A stretch of 64,000 bases of DNA. It comes from Silene conica. Lineage: Eukaryota > Streptophyta > Magnoliopsida > Caryophyllales > Caryophyllaceae. The stretch covers positions 70,382,815-70,446,814 of the forward strand of contig CM055314.2 of assembly GCA_029255685.2 (NCBI GenBank), given 5' to 3'. Below are positions 10,231 to 23,204 of this stretch, piece by piece. The translations under genes were made by a program, and so were the position numbers. Under the pieces are notes generated by a model that had not been told where the DNA came from, searched no databases, and worked only from the letters and a program-made list of their open reading frames with translations. Each line of letters begins with the position of its first letter. The first letter of the stretch is position 1.

Positions 10231-11805
10231 TGCCACCTCGCCGTGCTCCACGCCCACCAGCTCCACCTGCGATTCCCTCACTCGAGGAAATCCCCGAGGT
10301 AATTTTCACTGACACCCATCAGAGAGATCAGATGGAGATCTTAGTTGATAATATCATTCGTGGTAGTAGGTTTTTACTTCGTCCGGACTTAGATTGACTA
10401 GGATTGCTTAGGCCCTATTTGACCTATTGACTGGGACGGGGATGGCTAGGTTGGCGACCATGTCCGAGGCGACATACCGAGTACCCACTTTGGAGTTCTT
10501 CAACTCCTATTCGTTTTCTGCTGACACCTTTCTGGCCCACCCAACCGAGCCCTGCATTCACTTTCGACTCAGAAATGAGTCATATGCCTGGACCTTAGCT
10601 AGGTTTGGACAGGTTTTGGGGCTGGTTAGTGACGGATACCTGAGACCACCTAGGAACTTGGTTCCGCAGATGTGGGAGGCCCTTTCACATGTACCTTTCC
10701 TTAGCCGAAGGGTCGCCCACGTCCATAGTCCTGTAGTTCGTATTTTCCTCCGCCTGCTAGGAGAGACCATCTTTGCGCGACCTGAGCCAAACAACATCCG
10801 TAACATTGAGTTGGCCATAGTCGCGGGGTACCTGAACATCGACAGTGGTACCCCTTTTGTCCTTAACATAGCCTACCTCGTGGCTACCCACCTAGGCGAC
10901 ATAGGTCGCAGAGTCACTGGCGCTATTGTAGGCGGCGAGATTGTCACCAGGATATACCGTTACATTATTTAGACTTTTCCTGGTGGTGAGCCCGTCACCC
11001 GCAATATTTACCTTTCTACAGGCGCCATGGTCCAGTTGACCTGGTTCGCCCATGCAGACCGCCAGACTTGGAGGATTGCTGGGTCACCTGCAGTCGTCCT
11101 CCCCTCTGACTCTTTGCCTGCACTCACCCCTCTCACCACTATTGAGGGGCCTAGACCAGAGCCACCCACCTACCGCATATCTTTCACTCCTTCCTCTTCA
11201 AAGAGGAAGCGCACCTCACCTGAGAGAGAGGCCGGAGCCACTTCAGGTTCCCGACCTTCACCGTCATCACGACCATCATCATCCTCTCAGCCGACCACCT
11301 CTCACACAACTACACACACCACCACCACACCTACACCTACACCCACACCTTCACCTTCACCTTTCACTAAACCTTCTTCATCATCATCATCCACACCAGG
11401 CTTCCCTGCGCATTTCATTTTAACTCCCATTTTTGAGGTACCACCGGCCGCAGACCGGGGGTACCGTGATCCTCTACTTTTGAGCTTCTCAGGGCCCAGT
11501 CCATTCTTCAGAGGGACCTTGCCTTGGTCATCTTTTCGTATTACGACGCGAGGATGAGCACTGGCACATTCCGACCTCCCAGTGGTCCTCACCCCTCTTT
11601 CTACCGTTACCCAGATGGCGGGTACCCCCAGACCTCATCTGAGGCACTTGGGGAGACAGCGGTACAGAGGGAGGTGAGGCGACGTGCGGAGGAGGCCGCT
11701 CAGCATGCCAGTGCTAGTGGAGGAGCTGAGGCACATGAGAGCTCCGGTGAGGAGGATGAGAGTGGTAGCGGTGAGGAGGAGAGTTCGGAGGAGGATGCGG
11801 AGTGA
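10231..11805 (+). pseudogene. Athila-type ORF (env-position / ORF-1-like protein), broken
   Basis: Frames from ATG 10,231 (MPPRRAPRPPAPPAIP start), 10,427-10,972, 10,973-11,557 and 11,524-11,805 form one degraded protein. The 10,427 frame has the pattern of plant Athila ORF proteins: a segment ending CIHFRLRNESYAW, then GLVSDGYLRPP, a central RIFLRLLGETIF block and GRRVTGAIVGGEIVTRIYR. A TAG at 10,970 interrupts the frame, which continues in the same phase through a Ser/Thr/Pro-rich linker; a frameshift near 11,540 leads into a very acidic tail rich in Glu and Ser. A shift near 10,390 separates the first part. Function of this protein in Athila elements is not established; calling it envelope-like is convention. 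Gag-pol of the element is absent. Confidence 0.65.
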
Positions 11806-13445
11806 CAGCTGCAGCTGGTTTGGGGAGGTTATGTATTTCTTGCCTTGCTTTCATCTTAGTTTTTCTTTTCTGCTTTATAGTTTTGTATATATTTCACCCC
11901 GTAGGAGCATGTATTAGGTTGTATACCCCCTTTCCCCTGTTTTGTAGCCAATGAGGACATTGTCTAGTTTGGTTTGGAGAGGAGTTGCATCCTTTTGCGT
12001 CTGCATTTTTCTTTTTTTTTCATGCATACATTCACATTTCCTTTATGCATTTCTTTTTTTTCACTTTTTGCATTCCTTTTCCAAAAATACAAAAAAAATG
12101 CACGTTTACTTTTGCATATAGTCGAGTCGGAATGGAGTTTTCTGTGATGATATTGCCTTCTAGGATCTTCGAGTTGATTGTTATTTTCAGTTTTTCACCA
12201 TCGTTTTGCAAAAACCATATAGCATGTCTCGAATTCTGTTTTGGAAATTATACTTGGACTTTCTGAACTTGACTTGACTTGTATTTGGCAAACCACACAT
12301 ACTTTCTGAGCTTTTAGAGCCGCAACTAGTGACATTCATAACCAGTTTATCTAGGATTGAGAGTAGTACTCCCTCCATATCATTGCATTCACATGTATGA
12401 CTTTTCATTGCTTTCTGCCTGCACGCATGGTTTTGTGGTTGGTATCACATGTTAGGAGAGTACTCGCATTTCCCTTTTCTCATTCTACCCATATAACTCC
12501 ACATTAGCCAAAAAAAACTGCCAGTTGACCTATAAACTACACCCAGATTTAGCCTACCTTGTGTCGAGCTAGCCGTAGTGTTGTTTTGTGGTATACGTTC
12601 ATTATATCAGTTTTGGTTTGGTCTTTATTTTGGTATTTGAGATATTGGAACTTGAATTCGGGAGTATGTTTTTGTCATGAACTTAGCAAAAGAAAAAGAA
12701 AAAGAAGAAGAAAAAAATGAAAAAGAAAAAGGAAAAGGAAAAAAGTGATTCCCGCGCTCTATTTATATCTTTTGGGAATAGAAAAAAGAAAAAAAAAAGG
12801 AAAAGAAAGAGGAAATGTTTACTAAGCATGATTTTTGACCGATTCAAGATTCCGGGGTTAGTTGTGTGATATGCCGAGCATGGCACTGTTTTTGAGTTTT
12901 TGGAAGGTTTTACTTTTGGTTGAGTTTTGGTAGCTAGCTCGAGCCGTTACCCTCTCTTACCCATACAGTTTTTTGCCTCCTTTTACCCATTTTACCTCAC
13001 ATAACCATATTTTTTGCAAGTATTCGGAATGTGATAGACTTTGACAGGTTGTTATGCGTGTGTACGGTAGTTAGAATCATTTGTCATACTAGTTGCATTG
13101 CGTGATATGTTGGTCACAGTTAGGAGAGTGTCTTCATTTTCTTATCCTTCTCTCTTACACATATATGTTCACCCTTTGATTGAGAGAAGAGCGATCCGGG
13201 AGAGTCCAAAATACACAAGTCATTCGAGTCAGTCGTCCAAGTTGTTTTCATTGCATATATGAATTCGTTGCTTTTGGTTTTGAACTTTATGATGGTTAAA
13301 TTCTGCATTTGCATGGTCAGCAACATGATCCATAGTCGGTTCTGAGGCGATTCCATTCCATTAGGAAGTAAGTTAGTTGTTTTCCCTCTTTTAGTTGCAT
13401 TAGTTTGCTTGAGGACAAGCAAAGGTTTGGTCTGGCGGGGATATT
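11806..13445 (+). mobile_element. Athila-type 3' untranslated internal region with polypurine tract
   Basis: Contains the lineage phrase CCAATGAGGACATTGT (about 11,949), long purine runs (12,690-12,815) and, near the end, TTGAGGACAAGCAAAGGTTTGG (about 13,410) leading to a G-rich polypurine tract just before the LTR at 13,446. These phrases precede the 3' LTR in Athila-like elements. Small open frames here are low-complexity and unlikely to be real. Confidence 0.7.
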
Positions 13446-13754
13446 TGATGCGTGCTTACTTTATATAATTTTTGGCATCATTTAGCACGCATTTCTATGC
13501 ATTTTCACGCACTTTGCGTGCCATTTTGCCCATTTTTCTTCTCCTGGTGTATTTTCTATTATTTTACAGGAATTATGCAAAAGTTGAGGAAACCAAGCTT
13601 TTCTCGTCCAAAGTAAGCTCTTTTAGAAGATGGAGCAAGTCAAGGAGTCCCATAACCCCGATTGTGCAGTACCGGACTTAAAGGAACGGTAACCACGGCG
13701 AGGACGAAGGACAAAAGTGAAAAAGAAGCGAAAAGGAAACAAGCTGTCTGTCAT

Positions 13755-13975
13755 CTACTCGATCGAGCAAACACCAGAGCTCGATCGAGTGGATACAGGA
13801 GGAGAAAGCCTCAATCGAAGTACTTGATACTCGATCGAGGAGTCTGCAGGAAGGACCCAATATTCAAGGATCTCAAGGTTACTCGATCGAGCAGTTGCCA
13901 GCTCGAAGATACTCGATCGAGTATTTTATGAAGAACAGCTACTCGATCGAGTGGTTCAGTCACTCGATTGAGCAA
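13755..13975. repeat. Cluster of CTCGATCGAG palindromes in Athila LTR
   Basis: The self-complementary decamer CTCGATCGAG or a one-base variant occurs about eight times in 220 bp, separated by 15-45 unrelated bases. Some copies are extended to ACTCGATCGAGT. Confidence 0.85.
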
Positions 13976-14385
13976 CTCACTTATGTGTACCGGATACGCA
14001 TTTCTCGTTTTAGGTTTATTGTTTTTAGGAGTTAACCTAATCCTTATTTAAGGATTAGGTTAGCACACTAATCAGGGACATTCACTATGCATTCACTTTT
14101 GCAGACACTTTTCAGTATTCACTTTTCCATTAGTTAGTTACTTTTGCATTTTCTCATTTTCTCAGATCTAAACATTTTGTTTAGGGTTTTTACATTTCAT
14201 AAACACTTTAGTTCTAGTAGAAGCATTCGGATCTTGTTCAATCATTCCGCAGTCACTGTAATTCCTTTCTCTACCTTTAATTTATTTTACATTTGTTATT
14301 TTATGATTTCTAGTATTTTACCTTTATTTATGATGTTGAATATTGTTTTTGTCATCGTTGTTAGTATAGTTCCCCCAAGTATGCG

Positions 14386-17300
14386 TGTAACACCCCCATT
14401 TATTTAAGAGCCTTTAGCAAGACATTCTCAAATAGATAGAGCTGTTACCATCTCGGAACGTCCGAGGTAGTGAATAACAAAGTAAAACAAACCAAAGTAC
14501 TTTATATAAAAACTGATTAAATTTAAACTTTTGATATTACATCGATTACACAAGGAATAAAAGTACAACTGATAAAATCTAACTATGTGATCTAATTCTA
14601 AGTAGGTCCAAGCCATGTCTCTCTCTCCTTGCCCAAGCTCCTAGTCCATCTGTCTCTGACCTGTAGAATCTACTCCCCACTCCGGATCATCGTAGGTGTG
14701 CACGAATACACTGTCAACCTCGCGGTTGAGTAGGGTAACACAATAATTATAAAGCAACAATTATGATATGCAAATGCAATGATATGCTCGAGCTCAATCT
14801 CAATCTCAATTCTCAATCTCAAACCCGTGACTCCCAGCCATACCGAACCTCCCGGCAGACTATACTCGGCCGTCGCCGAACACCAGCATAACAGCTGAGG
14901 TCACCAGGTCTAGTCCTGCAGAACTAGCCTGGGCCCAATAATATCTCATCAATAATATCTCATCATCTCAAATCCGTATCCAATGCATATGTCATGCTTA
15001 TGAATGCAAGATTAACATAAACAATTACCAAATATCATTCTCATGTAAATCATGCTCAACATCCAATATATACAATTCAACACCCATTCATAACACATCA
15101 TAGAGTATAGTACCAGTGTATCCTACCTGGATAACAATATAATCTCATCACGCAGCTAACATCCAATCAGCCGAATCACGTCATTACATACCCAACACCT
15201 AACAAAATAATATACTTAATTACTAACTAACACAATTACGCAACTAATATAATATATCAATTATTCAAATTAATCATTTAAATTATATATTACGCATAAC
15301 GAGACCGTATTAAACATGACTACTTCAATTAACTTGACCAACCCGTCTTTATTACTTTTATAACCAACTTCGATTAAACAAACGAACATAGAAAATACGA
15401 TATATAATCCAACTATTAATAACCGTCACATATAATTATTCACTTAACAATCTTAATAATTATTAACATGAACAATGCTAATTATAATTAATAACAATAT
15501 TAATAATAATAATAATAATAGCATGTAATAATAATAATACTAATAATAATAATCAAAACACATACAAACAGCCCTCCTTTGATCCTGGGTTCAAACCCCA
15601 CGCCCAACACTGAACTAAAACCCAACACCTGAACACAGCCCTTATCCCTGACCACCTCCACTTCGCAACATCCTAACCACCAACCAAGCCACCCACGACC
15701 ACCAACAACTACCCTAAGCTCAACTACGTACTACCAACTTCTACTTCCATGCCTTGGGCACCACCATAGGCCACCATAGCAGCCACCACACACGTCCTAA
15801 ACAGCCTGCATAAACACGACACCTGATGTTTCCAGCAACTCTCTCGCACACCCCCTTCTTTTACCACTCGTTTCTCTCTCCACCGTGCCCCACACCGCCT
15901 CTGGCCACCAACATTGTCACCACTAACTTACGGTGGTTCCAGGGTAGGTAATCTTCCGCTCTAGTGTCCCTTCTAACTGCCGCAAAACCACCAGCAAAAC
16001 CCATGTCCCAACTCGGTTTCCAGCAACCTCCCCTACAACAGTCCGTTTTTCGTCCCCTGCAAACACCTCTCTAGACACCAACACCACCACCTAAAAGCAC
16101 CTCTGACTCCTCTCACCTCCCACTACTCTATTGGTGGTAACCACCAGACTACAACACCACCCTCGCCACCAGAAAACACCCTCAAACATAACATTCCCGC
16201 GGCCCCTGTATTCCCCTGTTTTCGCTCATGTCTAACACCCTTATGAAACCGCTGTCAACTAGCTTCCCCGACCACCAGGTACCACCATGCCACTACCAAC
16301 ACCGCTTACTAAAACACCCTTATTAACAGCCATGACCCACGACACAAATTGACCCAAGATATGAACGCAAAACAACCAAAACGGACTGGACAAACACGCC
16401 TAAAACAGAGTATATATACTTATCACGGTCGACATAAGATGGTATTTATAGTGATGCTCATGGTGATCCTATGGCGATTTAAGGATGACAAACATCTCAT
16501 TCATACTACAAATATTATATTGTAACACCCTCATTTATTTAAGAGCCTTTAGCCAGACATTCTCAAATAAATAAGACTGTTACCATCTCGGAATGACCGA
16601 GGTAGTGAATAACAAAGTAAAACTCCCAAAGTACATTATATAAAAGTGATAAAATTTAAACTTTGATATTACATAGACTACACAACGGAATAAAAGTACG
16701 ACTGGTGACTACTCTATATGTGATATAGTTCTAAGTCGGTCCCAAAGCTGCAACTCACATTCCCGTCCCAGCTCCTAGCTCAATTGTCTCCATCCTGTAG
16801 AATCTACTCCCCATTCCGGATCATCGTAGGTGTCACACGAATACACAGGGTCAACCACGAGGTTGAGTAGGTAAAACAGATAAAACATAAACACAATAGA
16901 ACTGCACCTTCCTCCAACTCCATATCATTCAATCCACCACATCACCTCCATCACACCACACCTCCCATCACACCACACCTTCCATGGCCATATCACAAGT
17001 CCCATATCACAAGACCCATATCACAAGACCCATTTCACAAATCCCGTTCTCCACAATAATCGTCAATAATCACAATCCAAAATACATTCACAATCAGTTA
17101 TAACAATATTATAATAGGCACACATATACGTCATGTCAATAACGCCACCACAGACATATATATCCCCTACCTCAAATTGCAGAATGACAACCGAACAGCT
17201 GCTAGAAATATTCCATGCGAAAAACCGTCACCTAAACATATATTATATAACAGTTATTAACCCCTGTCCTAGAATAATAAGGATTCCAAACATAGTACTT

Positions 17301-19781
17301 TCTAAAAGTGGAAAGTTTCCTATAATAGAAACTTTCCCGAAATAGCAACCTCGTCTCAAAAAGACAATACCACAAAATTATTGATCATGTTCTCATTTAT
17401 TAATCTTAATCACATATAAATAATTGTAACCATATGAAATCATGAAATTGCTAATACTCAAATACATTACTAACCACAAAACATTATTAACAATTTACCA
17501 CATACTAATAATCAGTCATTAACAACAACAATAATAACATAAGTAATTAATAATAATCATTATGTTCATTATCAATAATATTAGCCATAGCAACTTCTAA
17601 TAATACGATTAGTAATAAAAATAACATATATAACATATGACATACAATTATAATTTCATAACAACAATACAACATTAGTATTAAACAAACCTTACTAATA
17701 ATATTAATAAGATCATTATCATTACTATAATCATCTTACCATTATAATAACAATAATTAATAATAATAATATTCTAATCATAAATAATCATAACACAACA
17801 ATCATTGTAGGATTTCAACACAAGAAACACGAACAGCAACACGAACAGCAACAACACGAAACCCGAATACACAGCAGCCCTCGCCACGCAACAGCCCCGA
17901 CAAACACTGCTCCCAACACCGCCTACAGCCCCCGGCCTCCCCACTGGCACTACCGACCTCACCTCTGGGCCGTGGTGGTCCCGGGGAGGAGATTAGTGGT
18001 CGTCGACCACCACCCACGACGCCAAAAACCGTATACAAAACCCACACCCCCGGCCGCTCTGTTTCTAAACGCAGCAAACACCTCCAACGAAACCCGCCCT
18101 CCTGACCACATAAACCACTCATACCCGCCGTGATGACCACCATCCAAACCCCCTGACTACCACCAATCCCGTACTTGAATACCCAGAACAAAATGTGCAC
18201 ATGATGAGCATCGAATTCATACACAAGTATCACGTGTTCCATACTCTGTTTTGAAATCATAAACTGCGAACTGTGATAGGCGACAAAGACACCATTAACT
18301 GGTGGTCCTAGGTGGTCCACGGGAGCGTGACTATGGTCAAAGGACATCTACCGACATCATAGATCAACATTGCACGAAAATTAAAACCTATACATACCAT
18401 AACACACATGAATCTGTTGGATTAAAACGAAAGAGAAGGCTGAAAAGGGGGAAAAACGCGATGAGTGTACTTACTTTACAGCTAATTCGACCACCCTTAG
18501 GCCTCTCTTAAGCCACCGTGTAACCTCCCCTCTGGTTCTCTGATGTGGCGGCCGCAAAGTAGTTAGGGTTATGTTATGTGCATTAGGTTAGAGGTAGAGT
18601 TTTGAGAGGTAGTAATAGGAGGCGACAGAAAGTGTATATGGTGTTTGTATTAACTTATCTAAATGGGATGCTCAAGATAGGCACGTATATCAAGGCCCAA
18701 TGCTAACATTAAGATACGGTTTACTAGCTAACACGCATACACGACATAATACTAACAACATATAAAATATAAAACACTTATTCGGTAGCTAATTATCGAT
18801 ACTAACGTTCAAATACGATTAACACGTCAATATAGCAATAGATATTATAATGAGGTATTACACCAATAATATAAAATACGCATTCGATAACTCAATTATC
18901 GGGTATAAACGTTCAAATATTATCAACGCCTTAACGACCATATAAATTAATTACCGATAAAAAACGGGGTATTACATATATACAACCATAGTATTCAGAT
19001 TCGAAGCTATGAAAACGTACTATAAATTGCTTACGAACTCACGGTTGTGCAAGTATGAGAACGATGAACGTGTGGTTGTTCTGGTCTCGTTTATCTCCTT
19101 TCTCTTTTGCTCTTCTTCAACCTCATGGTGGCCTAGGGTTTGCTGGTGAAGGGAGGCAGGGAGGATGTGGAGGCAGACGAGTTTTATGAGGAGTAGGGTT
19201 TTTTTTTTATATTTTTTTTGTCGATGGATGATTAGGTTGATGAATGTCGATGGTTAGCATATTAGGGTAGCACATTAGGGTTTTGCTTAAGTTTGCACTA
19301 ATACCCGATTCTCATACCAAGTCCAAGCCCATCACGCATCCCGAGGTCTCACACGACTATATCTCGTATCTTAAAATAACGAGTACGTATAAATTATTTA
19401 TACTAATTAAATTATATAATTAGTACTTAGTAAATATGAATTAAATTAATTAAGAATATGTAAAGAATATATAATTAAATATAATCACGACTTAAATAAA
19501 CATAGAATTTAAGTATAGATGAGAAATAGATATAAAATAGAAAATATATTAAATTATAAACGTATTATTAAAATTAAAGGAATACGAATGAAATGTCATT
19601 TTATGAATTAATCAACAAATATAAAAAATTATTATGAAATACTAAATAATCGTAGAAATACGATTTATAAAATAATAGTAGTTTACGTAAATACTTTATA
19701 AACATTCCATTTGATTGAAATACGTGTATAAAACATGGTTCGACTGCCGTTGACCGAGACTAAAAAATACGGGGTATTACA
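14386..19781. mobile_element. Solo LTR 2 (TGTAACACCCC family), itself split
   Basis: Begins TGTAACACCCCCATTTATTT, ends ACGGGGTATTACA, with perfect 5-bp target copies ATGCG (14,381-14,385 and 19,782-19,786) in the Athila LTR. Solo LTR 3 lies inside at 16,521-18,976; without it this copy is about 2.9 kb. It shares its first 250 bp with solo LTRs 1 and 3. No gag-pol domain is present in either arm. Confidence 0.85.
16521..18976. mobile_element. Solo LTR 3 nested in solo LTR 2
   Basis: Begins TGTAACACCCTCATTTATTT, ends AACGGGGTATTACA, flanked by perfect TATAT duplications (16,516-16,520 and 18,977-18,981). It shares TAAGAGCCTTTAGC...CAGACATTCTCAAATA with solo LTR 2 at the same offset, and CACGAATACACAGGGTCAAC with solo LTR 1. 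Several long antisense frames (17,800-18,350) look like chance openings in GC-richer DNA rather than genes. Confidence 0.85.
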
Positions 19782-20371
19782 ATGCGTAGCTAATCTCCAT
19801 AATATGTTAGGATGAAGGAACTTGCGTTAGTTATGTCGTAGGATTTGCATGTTAGTCGTCTTTGCGACGAAGTTCAACCATAAACAATATAAGTAAGAAA
19901 CTTGTCGAATGAGTGCACGCAGGAGACTAGTTTACCAAGTAAAACCTTACCTGGATCGAAAGATTGGTGGGTAGGCTTGTTTAGGTTGATTTATGTAACC
20001 TATCTAAGATCGAAAGATTGATAGGGGAGTCCAGGGTGATTTCAGACCGAAAGGATATTAATCGTTCTCACTTCGTTTATATTTGCGACTGACTTAATCA
20101 TTATGTGACATTAATTACCGCGACAACCTGAATCTTGACATATTCCCCTCTTTATTGATTTAAACTTATCTTTGTTATCTTTGTTTTAGTTCTTTTTAAT
20201 CTGTTTTAGTTATAATCTCAACAACAAACCCCCCCCCCCCCCTAATTCGTGACTTATAGACTGACCTTCTACTTATGACTGTGTCTCCCTGAGGAATTCG
20301 ACCCTACTTCCACTAGCTTCCAGTTAGTAGACCTAGGTTATCTTTGGTGCATAACGACTCGCATCAACAGA

Positions 20372-20498
20372 TTCAAAGCAACTCTGAATTCCTCAAGTTT
20401 CATGGCACAAGCCGCCAAATTAGAATTAAGGGAGATTGCAAGGTCAGATAACGGTTGAATATCCTCACTTCCAATACTACCCACGCTCATACCAAAAA
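20372..20498 (-). pseudogene. Possible TPR-protein exon fragment
   Basis: Reading the minus strand from about 20,498 gives an uninterrupted stretch whose end, LNSNLAACAMKLEEFRVALN, resembles a tetratricopeptide helix pair as found in plant TPR co-chaperones. It abuts the Athila LTR end, so the element probably inserted in or beside it. Only about 42 residues are visible and no other exon was found; the match is by eye. Confidence 0.35.
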
Positions 20499-21127
20499 GT
20501 TTACAAGGCTCATCATAACACGAGCAACCTAATCAAAGTGATTTTGCCTATAAAGAACGTTTTCTTTGTCTTTAAGTGCCCTCGCCTCAGACAAGGCCAA
20601 TGTAAGACGCTACAACACTACACAGAAGACGAATCGTAAGACGGTGACGAAACTGAAAGACGGTGAAGGGTAACGGTGGCGACGTTGATAAGGAAGAACG
20701 AAATGAGTAGAAGATGTAGCCTCGCCAGCGACCTAAAAGAGGCGACCTGAGAAGTCGCCGATGAGGGGGCGCGATTTAGGGATTTAGAATTGAGGAATAT
20801 TTGTCATAAGACTATATTTTTAAATTGTTCTTTCATTAAAACAAAAGAGTTTTTTCAATTGACTCAAACTAAATCATATTGTTGGACCTAGCGTCAGACC
20901 CAAATTAGACCTAAGCATAGTAAATTAGTAATTTGAGAACGAATCTAAATTGCAATTGAGTCGACCTAAATCATATTGTTGGACTTGAAGTTGACCCGTT
21001 TCAATATGATCCAACTCAAAAATAACCAGATCAAAATTACTGGAATACACCCCAAATTTTCGGAAATGTGGGTTGTGAAGTTACCCCCAAGGTAATCTAG
21101 CTACATAACCAATGGCATAAATTTTAA
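20499..21127. other. Unassigned spacer
   Basis: No nameable gene. A GC-richer part (20,640-20,790) has repeated GCGACCT/GTCGCC words; the rest is AT-rich with several TTGGACCTA/TTGGACTTG phrases. Confidence 0.6.
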
Positions 21128-21405
21128 GGGCGTGTATGGATAGGAAAAATGAAGGAAAGTGAGGGGAGGGAAATGGAGGGAAAAGAAAGGGAGAGAAAGG
21201 GAGGGAGAATGGAGGATTTGATTTTCCCTCCAAAACTTGCCTATATTGGAGGGGAAATAAATTGGCTTGAAGGAGGAAATAGAGGATCCATTTTACCTTC
21301 CCTCCAAATCCTTCCACCTCTATTTTCCTAACCGAATAATGGAGTTCACATCCTTCTAATTCCCTCCCCTCCTTTACCCTCCAAACTCCTCAATCCAAAC
21401 ACACC
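21128..21405. mobile_element. MITE, Tourist-like
   Basis: Imperfect inverted ends (GGGCGTGTATGGATAGG left; GGTGTGTTTGGATTGAGG as reverse complement of right), both followed by purine-rich GAGGGGAGGGAA on the left and its complement on the right. Flanked by TTAA on both sides, compatible with a TAA/TTAA target. About 278 bp and non-coding. Confidence 0.7.
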
Positions 21406-21615
21406 TTAAAAAACACTCCTATGATGACACATCACAGCCTGATGGCTGAGGCTTTGATAGGCTGCATGAAATAGACCTTACCCCATGTCATATACCTGAC
21501 TGACCGTCCCGAACTGATTTAATCTTTTAGCCAATGTGATTATGTGAATGATCATATTTATGTATGAACTATAAAGTATAACAGACTGCAGGTTGGTACC
21601 CAAGCCGATTACTGC

Positions 21616-22832
21616 CTAGGTTGCACGGACACGCCTAAATTTTAGCCTCCGCGTGTCCGACAGCGTGGCCGACACGGACACGCCTAGGACACGGCTCCAT
21701 AAGTGTCGGACACGTCAAAAACCGTGTCTCCGGTTCTTTTAAAAGTCAGGCGTATCGGACACGATTCAAAGTTGTCGGACACGATCCGTATCCGGGAGAC
21801 ACGGCAAATAACAACACAAACCACAAACCCAATTCTAATTTATAAACAAACGTTTGTCGTCGTTGCCTCCATCGCCGAACCTAATTATAAACAAAAACCA
21901 CCAACAGCCTCCCTTCGCAGGTCGCCGCCTCCTTGCCTCGCCGGCTGCTGCCTCCTTGCCTCGACGGCCGCTGGCTTCTTGCCTCGCCGTAGTTCAAGTA
22001 ATTCCCCTAATTTCTTATTTATTATTCAAAATAAAATTAAGAGAAGATTATAATATTAAAGAAAAGTAAAGAACATAGATAGATTGAAAGATAACTACCA
22101 AAGTGGGGTTGAATGATTTGTTAATATGAATTGTCGATGGATTGGGATGACAGTAACTAGGAACTTTGTGAAGATTGAATTTCTAAGCTAATCAATATTA
22201 TAAAGTAAAGTAGTGTATGATATTAATGATTTAACGGCAGAAGATAAGAACTTTCTTTGTGACATACATCTGTCTTTGTCCTTTGTTATAGTTTATCTCT
22301 TTTGATTTCTGGAACCTTAAATCATTCATGTTCTTTATTTATTTTGTACAATAAGTCTGACGGATATGTCCGTATTAAGTTAAGACGGGTCGAATAATAT
22401 CAACTTGTATGAATAAGACAAAATGAAAAGGTATAGGGAAGAGCAAAAAGTTTGTCTTATTTATGCGAATGAGTCATTATTTGGCCCGTCTTAAGCTTTA
22501 AACGGATACTTTCGTCTTAAATGAGAGTTTGTAAATTTTGTAAGGCTTGAATGTTTATTTAAATTTCGATTGTAATTTGGAATTTTTATTTTGTAAGACA
22601 TATTTGATTTGGACGTATAAGACATTAGTATTGATTGTCATTTTATGACTTTGTTACCTTTAAATGACCAAAGTTTAGAGATTGGTGGTAATAGACTTTA
22701 AATTCTCTTTTATTTTAATATGTATTATTTTTTTTTGTCGTGTCATGTGTCCTAAAATAATCGGAGAGCCGTGTCCCATGCCCGTGTCCCATGCCCGTGT
22801 CCCATGCCCGTGTCCGGGTCCGTGCAACCTAG
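21616..22832. mobile_element. Non-autonomous hAT element (TIR CTAGGTTGCACGG)
   Basis: Perfect 13-bp inverted ends CTAGGTTGCACGG / CCGTGCAACCTAG and a perfect 8-bp target duplication ATTACTGC (21,608-21,615 and 22,833-22,840) identify a hAT insertion of 1,217 bp. Subterminal arrays of CGTGTCCGACAC-type words on the left and CCCGTGTCCCATG repeats on the right fit hAT transposase-binding repeats. Internal frames (21,703-22,069) have no recognisable domain. A GACGGATA/CGTCTTAA inverted segment at about 22,355-22,530 may be a smaller nested MITE. Confidence 0.9.
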
Positions 22833-22992
22833 ATTACTGCTGGATGGACATGAAACGCAGGAATAGATCAGTGTTTGCAGCAAATAAGTTACAGGGGCCT
22901 ATGATCCTTCTAGCCACCTTGGTGTCATAAGCCCCAATTTTCAGTCATCTCGATAATTTCAGGTTTCATAAGCTAATGAATTGTTTCCATAA

Positions 22993-23026
22993 CTAGTTGT
23001 TATTCCACGCGCGATGCGCGCGGAAT
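22993..23026 (-). mobile_element. Helitron 3' terminus (minus strand)
   Basis: On the minus strand the sequence ends with a GC-rich hairpin (arms 23,002-23,012 and 23,016-23,026: 5 bp, one mismatch, then 5 bp with a 3-nt loop), a 5-nt spacer and CTAG, followed by T. That is the standard Helitron 3' end inserted between A and T. The element body should extend to higher coordinates. Confidence 0.75.
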
Positions 23027-23204
23027 CCCAAGGGACGTAATTTGTCATTAAGTAAATATTCATAATTTTAGCATGGTACATTGTTCGTATCATATTCACG
23101 TGGCGTGTTGATCTGTTGTAGAATGATTTTGATAGAAGAATAATCATATATTGAATAACTAACATCTTTGATAATAATCATATAGGCTATTTATCACGTG
23201 TAAG

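Larger units (their letters stand above)
13446..20366 (+). mobile_element. Athila-type 3' LTR, split by nested LTR insertions
   Basis: The LTR starts TGATGCGTGC directly after the polypurine tract and ends GACTCGCATCA at 20,366; TGATGCG and CGCATCA are inverted ends. It is interrupted by 14,386-19,781. Removing that insert and one target copy leaves about 1,520 bp, a normal Athila LTR length. The right part shows the usual ending (CCCTGAGGAATTCGACCCTAC, AGGTTATCTTTGGTGCATAACG). The flanking 5 bp ACAGA would be the target duplication, but the 5' end of the element is not in view, so it cannot be confirmed. Confidence 0.8.

Noticed and set aside
10231-11805. Calling the Athila-type ORF a viral envelope
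   Set aside because: No signal peptide, transmembrane helix or fusion feature is visible; only position suggests it.
17802-18347. 181-codon minus frame in solo LTR 3
   Set aside because: No domain recognised, overlaps other frames, lies inside an LTR; best explained by GC-richer composition.
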